This document shows positions 7,118 through 16,763 of a stretch of 64,000 bases of DNA, piece by piece; the first letter of the stretch is position 1; every line of letters begins with the position of its first letter. Below the pieces are notes generated by a model. That model did not search any database. It was given only the letters and a program-made list of their open reading frames with translations, and was not told where the DNA came from. The position numbers were made by a program, and so were the translations under genes. Source of the stretch: JANXQG01 sp963775975 (GTDB lineage: Bacteria; Planctomycetota; Planctomycetia; Pirellulales; Thermoguttaceae); the NCBI GenBank assembly GCA_963775975.1, contig CAVZKX010000002.1:3844001-3908000 (forward strand), given 5' to 3'.

Positions 7118-9759
7118 CTAGCGCCTCCCGTCCCGCGCCACTTCCTCCTGCCATCGCTGCAACATCTGCATCGCCGCCAGTGGCGTGACGTTGTTCAAGT
7201 CGAGCTTTCGCAATTCATCGATGAACGGATAATCCGCGGCGCCGAAAAGCGTTAGCTGGATGTGCGTCTTCTTCTCCGCAGGACGCGGTCGAGCGATCTT
7301 GGCGCGGCCTTCGGCGTCGAGATGCTCCTCTTCCAATTGCGCCGAGGATTTCCTTGCTCCGCTCAATCACGGCCCGCGGCACGCCGGCCAGCCGGGCGAC
7401 GTGGATGCCGTAGCTCTTGTCGGCTGCGCCGGGAATGATCTTGTGCAGGAAGACGACTTCCTCCTGCCACTCGCGGACCGCAACGTTCAAGTTCTTCACG
7501 CCCGCGAGCGACTTTGCCAGGTCGGTCAGCTCGTGATAGTGCGTGGCGAAGAGCGTGCGGCAGCCGACGTGCTCGTGCAGGTGCTCGACCACGCTCCAGG
7601 CCAGCGAGATGCCGTCGTAGGTGCTCGTGCCGCGGCCGATCTCGTCCAGTATCACCAGGCTCCGCGGCGTGGCCGTGTTCAGAATCCGCGCCGTCTCGGT
7701 CATTTCGACCATGAACGTGCTCTGCCCCCGGGCAAGCTCGTCGCTGGCGCCGACGCGGGCGAAGATGCGGTCGGCAACGCCGATCTGCGCCTCGCGGGCC
7801 GGCACGAAACTGCCGATCTGGGCCAGAAGCGTGATCAGCGCCACCTGGCGAATGTAGGTGCTCTTGCCCGCCATGTTCGGCCCGGTGATGAGAAGGATCG
7901 TGCCTTCCGCGCCGCCGCACGCCACATCGTTGGGCACGAATGTGCCTTCCGGCTCAAGCACGTCCAGCACCGGATGCCGCCCGTCAATAATCATCAGTTC
8001 CGGCTCTTCGACGACCTGCGGCCGACAGTAGTTCCGCTGCCTGGCGAGCTCCGCCAGCGCGACGAGCACGTCGAGTTGGGCCAGCACGTCGGCCGTGGCC
8101 TGCATCCGCCGCCGCGCCGCGGATACGGCTTCGCGCAGCTCCAGGAACAGCTCGTGTTCGAGTTCCTTCGATTTCTCGTCGGCCGTGAGCACCTTCTCTT
8201 CGTACTCCTTCAGTTCGGGCGTGATATAGCGCTCGGCGTTCTTCACCGTTTGCTTGCGGATGTATTCGGCCGGTATCTTCTCTCGATGCGTGTTGGTGAT
8301 TTCGATGTAGTAGCCGAAAACCTTGTTGAAGCCGACCTTGAGTGTGGAAATGCCCGTCCGCTGGCTCTCCTCGGCCTGATAGCGGGCGATCCACTGCTTG
8401 CCGCCGGTGGCCAGCTCGCGGAGGTTGTCCAGCGGCTCGTGGTAGCCATCACGGATGAAACCGCCGTCGCGGCTGGACAGCGGGCAATCATCGGCCAGCC
8501 CCGCATCGAGCCGGCTGCGGAGGTCGGGACAAAGATCGATTGCCGCCTCCAATTGATTCAAATGGACGCTCTTGCGGGCAGTAAGCCTGGCCTTGAGAGC
8601 CGGCAAAGCGCCGAGCGTGCGGCCCAGGAAACTCAAGTCGCGGGGGCTCGCCCGGCCGGTTGTTACACGGGCCAACAGCCGCTGCACGTCGTAGACCTTC
8701 CGCAATGTTTCGCGGAGATGATCGGCCAAGGCCGCATCAAGCACCAGTTCCGCCACTGCTTCCTGCCGCAGATTGATCGCCGGCACGTCGATGAGCGGAT
8801 TGGCGAGCCATTCGGCCAGCAGTCCGCGCGCCCATCGCGGTGACTGTGCGATCGAGCACCGCCAGCAGCGATCCTTCGCGGCGGCCCTCGCGAATCGTCC
8901 GCGTGATTTCCAGACTGCGGCGGCTTGACTCGTCGATCTCCAATGCCGTCGCGCTGCGATAAGACGAGAGATGGTCTACGTGCTCCAGTGACGTTTTCTG
9001 CGTCTCGTTGAGATAGTCGATCACTGCCCCGGCGGCCCGCAGCGCCTGGTCATCGTCCGACTCTTCAACGAAGCCAAAACCTTCCAGGTTATTCGTGCGA
9101 AAGTGTTTTAATAGAGCCTGCCGGGCGGTTTCCAGCGAGAATGCCCAGGCGGGACGGCGGGTGACGACCATCTCCCCTCGCCTTCCGGGAGAGGGGCCGG
9201 GGGTGAGGGTGCCGGCGAGCGGCGGCGCGTCCTCGGCCAGCAGACATTCGGCCGGTGCGATCCGCGCAAGTTGATCGTTCAGTTGGGCGGCGGGAAAATG
9301 GGCGGCGATAAATCGGCCCGTCGAAAGTTCCACCCATGCCAGCCCCACGGGTTCGCCCGGCGAGACGGCGGCCAGGTAGTTGCTCTCGCGGGGATCGAGC
9401 AGGGCATCGTCGGTGATCGTGCCGGGCGTGACGACGCGGGTTACTTCGCGTTTGACGAGCCCCTTGGCCAGCTTGGGGTCTTCGACCTGTTCGCACACCG
9501 CCGCGCGGAAGCCGGCGGCGATGAGCTTGCCCAGATAGCTTTCCAACTGGTGGTACGGAAAGCCGGCCATGGGCCTGCCGTTCTCACCCTTGTCGCGCGA
9601 GGTGAGCGCCAGATTGAGCACGCGGGCCGCCGTCTTGGCGTCGTCGTGGAACAGTTCATAGAAGTCGCCCATGCGAAACAGCAAGAGCGCGTCCGGGCAC
9701 GCCCGCTTCGCCGCTTCGTACTGCTGCATCATAGGCGTGGTGGCGGGCGGGTTTGGCAT
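7118..9759 (-). CDS. mutS: DNA mismatch repair protein MutS, two apparent frameshifts
   Basis: Full-length MutS. N-terminal mismatch-binding domain with 'LLLFRMGDFYELFHDDA' (Phe-x-Glu reading head), central lever/clamp, and C-terminal ATPase with Walker A 'GPNMAGKSTYIRQVA', Walker B 'LVILDEIGRGTSTYDG' and 'TLFATHYHEL'; the very C-terminus 'NVTPLAAMQMLQRWQEEV' is the usual MutS tail. The frame breaks twice: one extra base near 8823 (restoring 'MGARLLAEWLANPLIDV') and one extra base near 7346 (restoring 'KEILAQLEEEHLD'). A hairpin repeat is inserted in frame at 9172-9211. The start lies three bases after the stop of an upstream PIN toxin gene, so mutS seems to be part of that operon. Confidence 0.92.
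9172..9211. repeat. Palindromic repeat inserted in frame within mutS
   Basis: The C-rich/G-rich sequence ctcccctcgccttccgggag and following aggggccgggggtgaggg is the widespread 'CTCACCCCCGGCCCCTCTCCC' type intergenic repeat, here read through in the mutS frame as LTPGPSPGRRGE between the mismatch-binding and connector domains. It adds a surface loop not expected in MutS. Confidence 0.75.
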
Positions 9760-9762
9760 GAG

Positions 9763-10170
9763 CTAGGGCAGTATCTCGACCGTCAGATTCGGAAAGCGGC
9801 TTAATCGCAGATCGTTCGTCAGAAAGCTCTGGCAGCCCGCTTCAATTGCAGCCGCTAGGTGCAGAGCGTCGGCCGTCTTAAAGCGATGGCGTCCGCGAAT
9901 TTCCGTCGCAAGATCCACCACCGCCGTGGACAAGGGCATCAGGACTGCAACAGCCTGGTCAAAGAATTGGTCGTACTCGTCGAGCAGCTTCTGATTGGCG
10001 GCCGCAACAGCATTGCTACGGCATTCCAGCCGCGATAACTCGCTTGCCACAATCTGATCGCCTGCCGCCGTAAGAGTGGCGATCCGTGCGGTCGCGCGCG
10101 CTCCGAACAAGGGCGGCTGCTCGATCAAGTAAATCAAAATGTTGGAGTCGACGTAAATCAGCACCAGCAC
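9763..10170 (-). CDS. PIN-domain ribonuclease toxin (VapC-like)
   Basis: A 135-residue PIN domain with the acidic site residues in order: Asp in 'IYVDSNILIY', Glu in 'LSRLECRSNA', Asp in 'KTADALHLAAA' and Asp in 'FLTNDLRL'. PIN toxins cut RNA and are held inactive by a co-encoded antitoxin. It starts at GTG 10170, sharing one base with the antitoxin stop codon, which fixes the start and shows translational coupling. Confidence 0.9.
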   Translation of the reverse strand: MLVLIYVDSNILIYLIEQPPLFGARATARIATLTAAGDQIVASELSRLECRSNAVAAANQKLLDEYDQFFDQAVAVLMPLSTAVVDLATEIRGRHRFKTADALHLAAAIEAGCQSFLTNDLRLSRFPNLTVEILP

Positions 10171-10454
10171 TACTCCCGACCGAGGCGCGCGGCGTCAAGC
10201 TCGCGCTGACGCTCCTCCCACTCCTCGCGCATGGCATCGATATCGGCGTCGATTTCCTCTCTTGTGCGCCCTTGCATTCCCAGCCTTTTGCGCTCAGCCC
10301 AGATTTCATTGAGGACTTCCATGGCATCGCGCTTGGATTTTGGCGCGAGCGTTTCAATCCTGACCCGCACTTTGCCCGGCGGAAGTGCGACTGGCAACTC
10401 AATTTGTAGCGATCCGTCGGAATGGAGCATTCCGTGAACGGTGACTTCGGGCAT
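10170..10454 (-). CDS. Antitoxin of the PIN toxin pair
   Basis: A 94-residue protein with a short beta N-terminus (MPEVTVHGMLHSDGSLQIEL) and a long charged helical C-terminal half (EVLNEIWAERKRLG ... EEWEERQRELDAARLG). Placement directly before a PIN toxin with a one-base overlap identifies it as the antitoxin. I do not recognise a classical DNA-binding fold; the N-terminus resembles small AbrB/DUF104-like antitoxins. Confidence 0.75.
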   Translation of the reverse strand: MPEVTVHGMLHSDGSLQIELPVALPPGKVRVRIETLAPKSKRDAMEVLNEIWAERKRLGMQGRTREEIDADIDAMREEWEERQRELDAARLGRE

Positions 10455-10553
10455 GATTCGTTCTCACAAGAGGGATTAAGTCCCGACAGTAATTCTAGCA
10501 CAGCCGCTTTTGAGTAGCAACTACGATCATGCACACATCGGCCGCCATTCCGT

Positions 10554-11426
10554 CTATCGCCGGAGCACACATTCAACGGCGGTTGCCGATCGCGCCGAGT
10601 CGGCCGAGAGCCATTCCTCTAAGAAATCTTCAACTTGTTCGGAACTGGTCGCAGCAAGCCCTATTGACCGCGCAGGATTCCACTCCGTTGCTTCCGGTTC
10701 CATATCATGCGAGTGAGGCACACCCTCACTGCACTTTCGGCAAAGCGTGTGCACCGACGCTGACCAGTCTTCCATCGCGATGGTGCCTTTCTCCGCCAAC
10801 TCCGCGAGGGATCGCATGGCCTCCTTGTCTGGCGCGTTCAGTGACACAGAGAAGGTGCTTAGCGTGGAGGCTGTGAGCACCTCTATTTCGTCAAAAACCG
10901 GAACCTGCTTCCCACGAAACTCTCGGTAGCCGCGCAGCGCGCCATCAGTAAGCAGGATGTCTCCGCACGCCCGACCACACTCCGCCAGAGGTATGTTCGC
11001 AATGCGAGCCCTGGCGGGATCGAGTCGCTCACACCAAACCACTTCAGGCCTGCCGTTTGGATCGACGCGAATCGGCACTGCCCCGAGATTCATTCCAAGC
11101 GGGCCTTCTCCGCTGGGAACTTCGATGCCGTAACCTGTCCAGGCGCGTCGTGCAGTGGCCCAGTCATCCAGCGCGGTAGCAGCAATGCCAAGGTTCCACC
11201 ACGCGGGCTCATTCTTAGGATCGAGTTCAGTGGCGCGGAGATTGAATTCCAAAGACTCCTTCCATTGGTGCCCCAGCTTCGCCATGAGGCCGCGATTGAA
11301 CCACGGGACGGACCACGTGGGGACGAGTCGTGTCGCAACCGAATAGATGGCCGCTGCGGTCTTCCGATGGCCGTAATGCTCAAAGCTGCGACCAATCGCG
11401 TTCACGAACTCCGCGAAGATGCGCAT
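10554..11426 (-). CDS. TPR protein of unknown function
   Basis: The N-terminal half consists of tetratricopeptide helices ('WFNRGLMAKLGHQWKESLEF', 'LRATELDPKNEPAWWNLGIA', residues about 40-90). The rest is an alpha/beta domain ('PEVVWCERLDPARARIANIP', 'CGDILLTDGALRGYREFRG') with a His- and Cys-containing stretch near residue 230 ('VHTLCRKCSEGVPHSHD') that might bind a metal. Proteins of this layout are common singletons in Myxobacteria and Planctomycetes, often near toxin-immunity genes; an immunity role is only a guess. Confidence 0.6.
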   Translation of the reverse strand: MRIFAEFVNAIGRSFEHYGHRKTAAAIYSVATRLVPTWSVPWFNRGLMAKLGHQWKESLEFNLRATELDPKNEPAWWNLGIAATALDDWATARRAWTGYGIEVPSGEGPLGMNLGAVPIRVDPNGRPEVVWCERLDPARARIANIPLAECGRACGDILLTDGALRGYREFRGKQVPVFDEIEVLTASTLSTFSVSLNAPDKEAMRSLAELAEKGTIAMEDWSASVHTLCRKCSEGVPHSHDMEPEATEWNPARSIGLAATSSEQVEDFLEEWLSADSARSATAVECVLRR

Positions 11427-11483
11427 TTGTCATGTCTCGACTTGTCCTCATTCGGTCGTCCGGCACAAAGACGAATTGCCAAG

Positions 11484-11515
11484 CGGACGGCACACGGAGC
11501 GTGCCTGCTACTTTA
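11484..11515. repeat. Dispersed repeat (family E) next to rpsR
   Basis: The unit cggacggcacacggagcgtg plus cctgctacttta is shared with 57413-57444 and, in inverted form, with 39993-40016. It overlaps the last bases of rpsR. Confidence 0.7.
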
Positions 11516-11788
11516 CTCGCCCACATACGGCAGCAGCGCCATGAATCGCGCCCGCTTGATGGCGTCGGTCACGGCGTGCTGGCTGACGGCCGTGCAGCCG
11601 CTCTTGCGGCGGCTGATGATCTTGCCTTGGCGGTTGATGAGCTTCTTGAGCAACTCGAGGTTCTTGTAATCGACGTACATCGGCCGCGGGCGCTGCCCCT
11701 CGACAAACAGCGGGTCCTTCTTCTTGCCGCGAAGCTTGGGCTTGGCGCGGCGTTTGTTCATCTTATTGAATGGAAGCTTACGTGCCAT
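11513..11788 (-). CDS. rpsR: 30S ribosomal protein bS18
   Basis: A 91-residue basic protein with the bS18 signature: 'VDYKNLELLKKLINRQGKII' followed by 'SRRKSGCTAVSQHAVTDAIK' and 'RARFMALLPYV'. It binds 16S rRNA and bS6 in the platform of the small subunit. Here it stands alone rather than in an rpsF-ssb-rpsR-rplI operon, as happens in genomes with extra rpsR copies; a second copy elsewhere is possible. Confidence 0.96.
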   Translation of the reverse strand: MARKLPFNKMNKRRAKPKLRGKKKDPLFVEGQRPRPMYVDYKNLELLKKLINRQGKIISRRKSGCTAVSQHAVTDAIKRARFMALLPYVGE

Positions 11789-11844
11789 GAAATTCGCGTG
11801 CCTGTCGAGACAGTTCTGAAGTCCTTCGGGGAAAACGACTCAAT

Positions 11845-13119
11845 TTAGCAGTTTTCAGTTAAAAGACAAGTAGGGCGCTCCTCGGCATGCGCGGAATTAT
11901 CGCGGGTGTGACTGCGCGGCGGCGGAACGGCTTGTACGCGTTTTTCCTCGACCGAAACGGTCGAGACCTCGCCCTGCTCCGAGAAATTCCACCATAAAAA
12001 CCAGGCGAAAAACAGTGAGATTCCCAGCGGATGCATCATTTGCAGCAAGGGATGCAAATCCTCGATACCCCTCATTGCAGGGGCCAGTGCGAGCAGATAA
12101 CTCAAAACCATGAGCCACTTCGCCTTACCCTCGGCTATCGCCACGACGACCGCCCAGCCCGTTAGCGGGGCGATCAGGCTGAACGTATTCCGCTCCGTGC
12201 CAGGTCCAAAGACGAGTTGCCAGGTGGTCCAACAGACGAGGACGAAGAGGACCAATCGTTGCGGCTTCAGCCGAAAGCTTTGCCAGAGGCAGTGTCCGAA
12301 CATCGCGGCCGCCCCGCCGAGTTGCAATAACGAGTAGAGCCGCGGATTGACCGGCGAAGTAATCAGCTCCCAGATCGTCCAAGCGTCGCGATACGCGAGG
12401 TGGCGATTCGAGACCAGCCCGGCAACGTGCTGATACCATTGCACATATTGTTCAAGCACTACCCGTGGCGGCTTCACAAGCAAAGGCAGCGCCGCGACGG
12501 CCAAGAGCGCGATCGGCAACCGCCACGCCAGGCGGCGCGGCCAACAAGTCGTCAATAACAGTGCTACCGCCAGCGGCCAGACTTTGATGTGTACGTCGAT
12601 CGCCAGCAAAAGCGCGGCCAGCCACCATCGCTCGTCAAGAATCGCTATCGCCGCGAAGGCCGCCAGCGCGAAGACCAAGAGGTTCGTCTGGCTCGCATAA
12701 AGGCAATGCGCGGCGGGCAATATGGCGGCAACCAGTACGAAGTTTCGCAGCCGCGGGGTCGCCACGCCGGGCAAAATGCGGCGGCACGTCGCGGCCGTCG
12801 CCCAATAGGCGATGCCGACATTCAACAGCGCCCAGATCACCGCGCCGGCCAAGTCAGGCAGCCAGGCCAGAGGCAGGATCGCCATCGCGAACGAGGGGCC
12901 ATAGCGGTAGTCGCTGCCGAAGAAAAACGAGTCGTAAACATTTTCGCCGTTCCACCACGCCCGCGCCGCGTCGCGGTAGATCGGATAGGTATTGTGGTTA
13001 TCCGGATTCTGAATCGTCTTCGCGGTGATAATCACGGCAAGTGCGATCCAAAGCCCGATCGCCAGCCCGCGGGCGAGCCGATCCAAACTGTCGGGATGCG
13101 ATGCTTTCCGATTCATCAT
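11845..13119 (-). CDS. GT87-family (DUF2029) multi-pass membrane glycosyltransferase
   Basis: About ten hydrophobic segments with the family pattern of an early extracytoplasmic loop 'YPIYRDAARAWWNGENVYD' and 'DYRYGPSFAMAILPLAWLP', typical of GT87 (polyprenol-phosphate-sugar-dependent) enzymes such as mannosyltransferases of Actinobacteria. The start at 13119 (MMNRKASHPDS) precedes a short cytoplasmic tail and the first membrane helix; a longer frame to 13188 lacks support. Acceptor unknown. A related gene is found at 35855-37162. Confidence 0.8.
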   Translation of the reverse strand: MMNRKASHPDSLDRLARGLAIGLWIALAVIITAKTIQNPDNHNTYPIYRDAARAWWNGENVYDSFFFGSDYRYGPSFAMAILPLAWLPDLAGAVIWALLNVGIAYWATAATCRRILPGVATPRLRNFVLVAAILPAAHCLYASQTNLLVFALAAFAAIAILDERWWLAALLLAIDVHIKVWPLAVALLLTTCWPRRLAWRLPIALLAVAALPLLVKPPRVVLEQYVQWYQHVAGLVSNRHLAYRDAWTIWELITSPVNPRLYSLLQLGGAAAMFGHCLWQSFRLKPQRLVLFVLVCWTTWQLVFGPGTERNTFSLIAPLTGWAVVVAIAEGKAKWLMVLSYLLALAPAMRGIEDLHPLLQMMHPLGISLFFAWFLWWNFSEQGEVSTVSVEEKRVQAVPPPRSHTRDNSAHAEERPTCLLTENC

Positions 13120-13163
13120 TTGGTGTGACTGCCGCGTTCCGTGTTGTGCTTTCGTCTGCCTTG

Positions 13164-14203
13164 TCAACTCAGCCGCGCGAGCCCGCAACCATTTTTCACG
13201 AGCTTTTCTTCCAACTCGGCCGATTGCAGCAATTCCAATTCCCTGGGCCGACGTGCCGCGAGGGGATCATGCCATCCATCGGCCTGCTGTCGATTCACTT
13301 CCGTCCCCAACGCCGGATGCAAACCGATTTCCACAAGCCGGCTATCGGACGACACCGCCAGGAACGCGCCGATCGTCGCCGCAGTCGTCGCGCCGGCCGT
13401 CATCGTACCGAAGAATGCGTCGGCGCTGCTCACATTTCTTTCCAACATCCGCCGGCGAAAGCCCGCCGCATAGTACTTCTTAATACCACCCAACAGCCAC
13501 TGCGCGACCGAGACGCCCGGCCATGTGATTGAACTACTCCATGATGGTTCCCAGGCGACGCGGACGACGGGAATGCCGAACCGATCCAGCAACGATTCGA
13601 CGATGCGGGCGAGGGGCGGCAGCAGTTCGATGTATTGATGCCCATTGATGTGCGATGGCCGCTGCCCACGATCGATCATGAATTTCACTTGGCAAGCGAG
13701 CTCTTCCTCGATCCGCCCAAGCTCCGCTTGAGTCGCCCGCCGCAACCGCCGGAAGAGGCCGAAGATACCGGGAAACAGCCCATTGCCGCCGAGCAACGCG
13801 GCCGGATAGCGCAGCCAATAATGGGGCGGCCTTGCGTGAGATTAAGATGCACGCCGAGATCAAACGGCCGCTCGGGATCATCCAATTTCCGCCGCCGCGC
13901 CGCAGATTTCAGGCCGCCGTCGCGCCGCCGCGATTCCAACTGCCGCCAATAATCCAGCGCCCGCGCCGCGTCGGGGGCGTTGCTTAAAAGCGACGTGCTG
14001 GTCAGCAGGCCCTCGTCGAAGCCGCACAGGATACCGTCCGTAACGGCCGCGTTCATGCCGAAGTCATCGGCATGGAGAACGACGCGACGCTCTAGGGAAC
14101 GAACTCCCTGTCGTTCCGCCGTTCGCTGCTGCGACAATGCGCGATCCGCGGATGGCCGGCCAGCCGTCCTCTGTTCTCCGTAGGTATCTGTCGTTGCCGG
14201 CAT
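13164..14203 (-). CDS. ChbG/YdjC-family carbohydrate deacetylase (HpnK-like), frameshifted
   Basis: TIM-barrel-like deacetylase. Metal ligands are visible: 'VVLHADDFGMN' (HADD), 'GVHLNLTQGRP' and 'PSHINGHQYI'. The frame breaks after 'TQGRPIIG' and resumes as 'YPAALLGGNGLFPGIFGLF'; one missing base near 13812 explains it. The gene starts two bases after the stop of the upstream glycosyltransferase, so the pair is an operon acting on the same glycan or glycolipid: the GT2 enzyme adds a sugar, this one probably removes an N-acetyl group. Exact substrate unknown. Confidence 0.82.
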
Positions 14204-14205
14204 AG

Positions 14206-15057
14206 TCAGGCGGCCTTCGTCCGTTTGGGCGTCGCAGCCGGCGCGATATCGCTCCGTACCGGCGGCAAGGTCTGGAGATGCCGATTCCGCCGCCACAGCC
14301 CGACAATGTCCCGCAGCATGGGCAGCGTATGCCGCCGCAGCGAAAGCGTCGAGCCATACTCGCGAACCAGGCTGACCGGGATACGCTCGTACGTCAAGCC
14401 GAGGCGTTCCGTAAGGAACACTACTTCCGCATCGAAAGCGAAGCCGTCGAGCGTCTGGCGGGAGAAAATCTCGTGTGCCGCGCGGCGGCTGAAAGCCTTC
14501 AGCCCGCACTGCGTATCGGTGATCTCTCGCGAGACGAGCCGCTTGACCACTTCGCGAAAAAGCAGTGTGGCGAGCGTCCGCGAGAGCTTGCGCCGAGCTG
14601 AATGAGTCGATTGGTCCAAGTCGCGAGCGCCGAAAGCGACCTCGCACTGCCGCGTGCGAACAAGGGTATAGGCCCGGCGCAGCGATTCCAGCTCGAAGGG
14701 CAAATCGGCGTCGGTGAACGCCATGACGCGGCCGGTGGCACGGAGCATGGCACTTCGCACCGCAGCCCCCTTGCCTCTATTGTGCGGCAGTGAGACGGTG
14801 GAAAACCGCGGGCCCATGTTGGCGGCCAACTGCGGGGTGCGATCCGTGCTGCCGTCGTCGGCCACAAGCACGCGGTAGTCGATTCCCGAGGCATCGAGAA
14901 AGCGCTTCGCTTCGGCCAGCGTCCACGGCAGCCGGCCCTCTTCGTTGTAGGCTGGTATGATAAGCGAGAAGTCGTGGTCGGCGGCCGCCCGTGGAGGGAG
15001 GACCTGACTCGATTCGTCGCCCGCTACCGCGCCACGCCTGGCTTCGTCGATTCGCAT
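14206..15057 (-). CDS. GT2 glycosyltransferase, dolichyl/polyprenyl-phosphate glucosyltransferase-like
   Basis: GT-A fold with 'FSLIIPAYNEEGRLP' at the start, 'VLVADDGSTDRTP', 'LPHNRGKGAAVRSAML', the DxD-type 'MAFTDADLPFE', and 'ITDTQCGLKAF', in the order seen in DPG synthase/Alg5-like enzymes that load a sugar onto a polyprenyl phosphate. I prefer ATG 15057, which has an aaggaag Shine-Dalgarno ten bases before it, over the upstream Met at 15123. No C-terminal membrane helices follow. Forms an operon with the ChbG-type deacetylase. Confidence 0.82.
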   Translation of the reverse strand: MRIDEARRGAVAGDESSQVLPPRAAADHDFSLIIPAYNEEGRLPWTLAEAKRFLDASGIDYRVLVADDGSTDRTPQLAANMGPRFSTVSLPHNRGKGAAVRSAMLRATGRVMAFTDADLPFELESLRRAYTLVRTRQCEVAFGARDLDQSTHSARRKLSRTLATLLFREVVKRLVSREITDTQCGLKAFSRRAAHEIFSRQTLDGFAFDAEVVFLTERLGLTYERIPVSLVREYGSTLSLRRHTLPMLRDIVGLWRRNRHLQTLPPVRSDIAPAATPKRTKAA

Positions 15058-15419
15058 TGATAGGCTTCCTTGCCCTGGAACGGCGCGCGGGAGCCTCGCG
15101 AGGCCGCCGCGCGTGGATATCATCTTCCTTGCCGTAATTCCGCCGTCCGCCGATCAATCGGGTCGCAACTACGATAAGCTGGTGCCGACCGGCTAAGACG
15201 AATGGTTGTGCGACACAGCCCGATAGAAACTAATCGTCAATTCCATTCGCGAGTTTCACTATCGGACGCAAGCAATTTATTTTCGCCACCGTCAGATCGA
15301 TTTTTACACGATTCCACGTGATAAAGTAAAGATGAACTTGCGTTATTGGTAAGCAAAGGCCAATACTGCGGCAGTGCGGGCGAATGGGTAGTTTGCGGCA
15401 AACCGCGAACTAGGGCGTT
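15058..15419. other. Intergenic region without recognisable gene
   Basis: About 360 bases between two minus-strand genes. It is richer in A and T than its surroundings in the part 15220-15350 and should hold the promoter of the glycosyltransferase operon. I see no ORF, repeat or RNA gene in it. Confidence 0.5.
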
Positions 15420-16169
15420 TTACGTCTCAAATCGCCACCGCCGTAATATGTCAATCCGCTGCTGGACCGCGACGGCTCCAACGTAACCCGGCCAAGGCTC
15501 GACGCTCTCTAGCCACCACATCGCCGCTTCGGCTTCACCGCCGCGAATCGAGAGCACCTGCGCCGGGCCGTCCATAGTTACGCAAAACTGGTCCAGTGGG
15601 AACGATAGCCCGCTTCCGACAGCCTTCAGCCAGGCCTCCTTTCGCGTCCAACCTTGAAAGAAGATGAGTTCTTGCCGCTCGCGGAGCGCTTGCCGCCACT
15701 GAGCGATTTCGTCGGCCGAAAAGAACCGTTCCATCAGTCCTGCCGCATTGGGCATCGGGCGAATCGCTTCCACATCGACGCCGATCGGCTGCCCGCGCGT
15801 GAAGGCGAACAGGGCCACGTCGCCCGAATGCGAGAGATTGAACTCCACGCCTTGCGTGTTCCACGGCGGGCCGAGTTCCGGCTTGCCGTGGGGTTGATAG
15901 ATGAGCGATATTGTCGCGGGATCGGCCTGGAAGTACCGACCCAGCAGGATTCGCAGCGTGCCACGGCCGGCAGTATAGTGGTTCCTGAGCGGTCCCTCGC
16001 GGAACCGTGCCGCGCGGTCACGTTCGTCGGGCGAAAGCACTGTCTCGCATCGACGCAAAAAATCTTTCGGCGGATCGAGCCGCGCGGACCAGAGATGGAC
16101 TTCAGTGGATGGAAGGTCGAACGCCGTTAGCGGTGGAGGCCCAAAGACTTCTTGGGGAGATGTTTGCAT
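15420..16169 (-). CDS. 4'-phosphopantetheinyl transferase (Sfp type)
   Basis: Transfers the phosphopantetheine arm of coenzyme A to carrier proteins. The three family blocks are present: 'VEFNLSHSGDVALFAF' (P1-like), 'PIGVDVEAIRP' (Mg-binding Asp-x-Glu) and 'FFQGWTRKEAWLKAVGSGL' (W-x-x-KEA). At 249 residues it has the two-domain Sfp size rather than the short AcpS size, pointing to activation of secondary-metabolism or special carrier proteins, although no synthase genes are nearby. Confidence 0.93.
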   Translation of the reverse strand: MQTSPQEVFGPPPLTAFDLPSTEVHLWSARLDPPKDFLRRCETVLSPDERDRAARFREGPLRNHYTAGRGTLRILLGRYFQADPATISLIYQPHGKPELGPPWNTQGVEFNLSHSGDVALFAFTRGQPIGVDVEAIRPMPNAAGLMERFFSADEIAQWRQALRERQELIFFQGWTRKEAWLKAVGSGLSFPLDQFCVTMDGPAQVLSIRGGEAEAAMWWLESVEPWPGYVGAVAVQQRIDILRRWRFET

Positions 16170-16178
16170 AGTTGCTAC

Positions 16179-16760
16179 TCATCCCGCGCCGCTCTTTGTT
16201 TGAACGAAATGCAAATCGGCGAGCGAGGTATCCTGATCCTTTTCCCAGCTCGGAAAACCGCTGAACTGCCGAATCGCCGCTCCTTCCACATCGGAGAAAA
16301 CCGCGGACTCTTTACCGACAGTAAGTATCAATTGCTCCCCATTACGTTCCCATTCACCGATCGTGCCTAGACTCGCAATCCCACATTCGCCGGGAGGACG
16401 ATCGACTTCCAAGCGAATCGTGAAAACCCGCCGGCGGAACAAGAACAGTCGGGCAGTTTCTATCTCGGACTGCGCAATGTATTCACTGAGCAAATTGCAA
16501 CGGCTCGTCTCCCAGGCTTCGCGGAAGATTCTCGGTAACGCTAGTAGCAAGGCCAATGTGCCGAAGTCAAGCAATAGCGCGGTCCAGCAGTACCAGCGCG
16601 TTGCGTTAAGCATGAACATCCCTGTACCGAGAAGCACAGCGCCCACCAGCGGAACAACCGAATGAAATCGTTTGGTATGATAGGTCCAAAATATGGTCCA
16701 CCAATTCAAAACTGCAATAAGTCCGCCGAAGGCGATCAGAAGTAGCGCGAGGATGGTCAT
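16179..16760 (-). CDS. Membrane protein of unknown function
   Basis: Three hydrophobic segments in the first 80 residues (MMTILALLLIAFGGLIAVLN..., 'VVPLVGAVLLGTGMFML', 'LLLDFGTLALLLALP') followed by a soluble beta-rich tail ('TARLFLFRRRVFTIRLEVDR'). Start ATG 16760 lies three bases after the stop of the preceding PIN toxin. No family recognised; short proteins like this occur beside toxin and immunity genes. Confidence 0.6.
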   Translation of the reverse strand: MTILALLLIAFGGLIAVLNWWTIFWTYHTKRFHSVVPLVGAVLLGTGMFMLNATRWYCWTALLLDFGTLALLLALPRIFREAWETSRCNLLSEYIAQSEIETARLFLFRRRVFTIRLEVDRPPGECGIASLGTIGEWERNGEQLILTVGKESAVFSDVEGAAIRQFSGFPSWEKDQDTSLADLHFVQTKSGAG

Positions 16761-16763
16761 CAA

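Noticed and set aside
7260..8843. 527-residue open frame on the plus strand
   Set aside because: Complement of mutS; low-complexity Arg/Ala/Gly/His composition.
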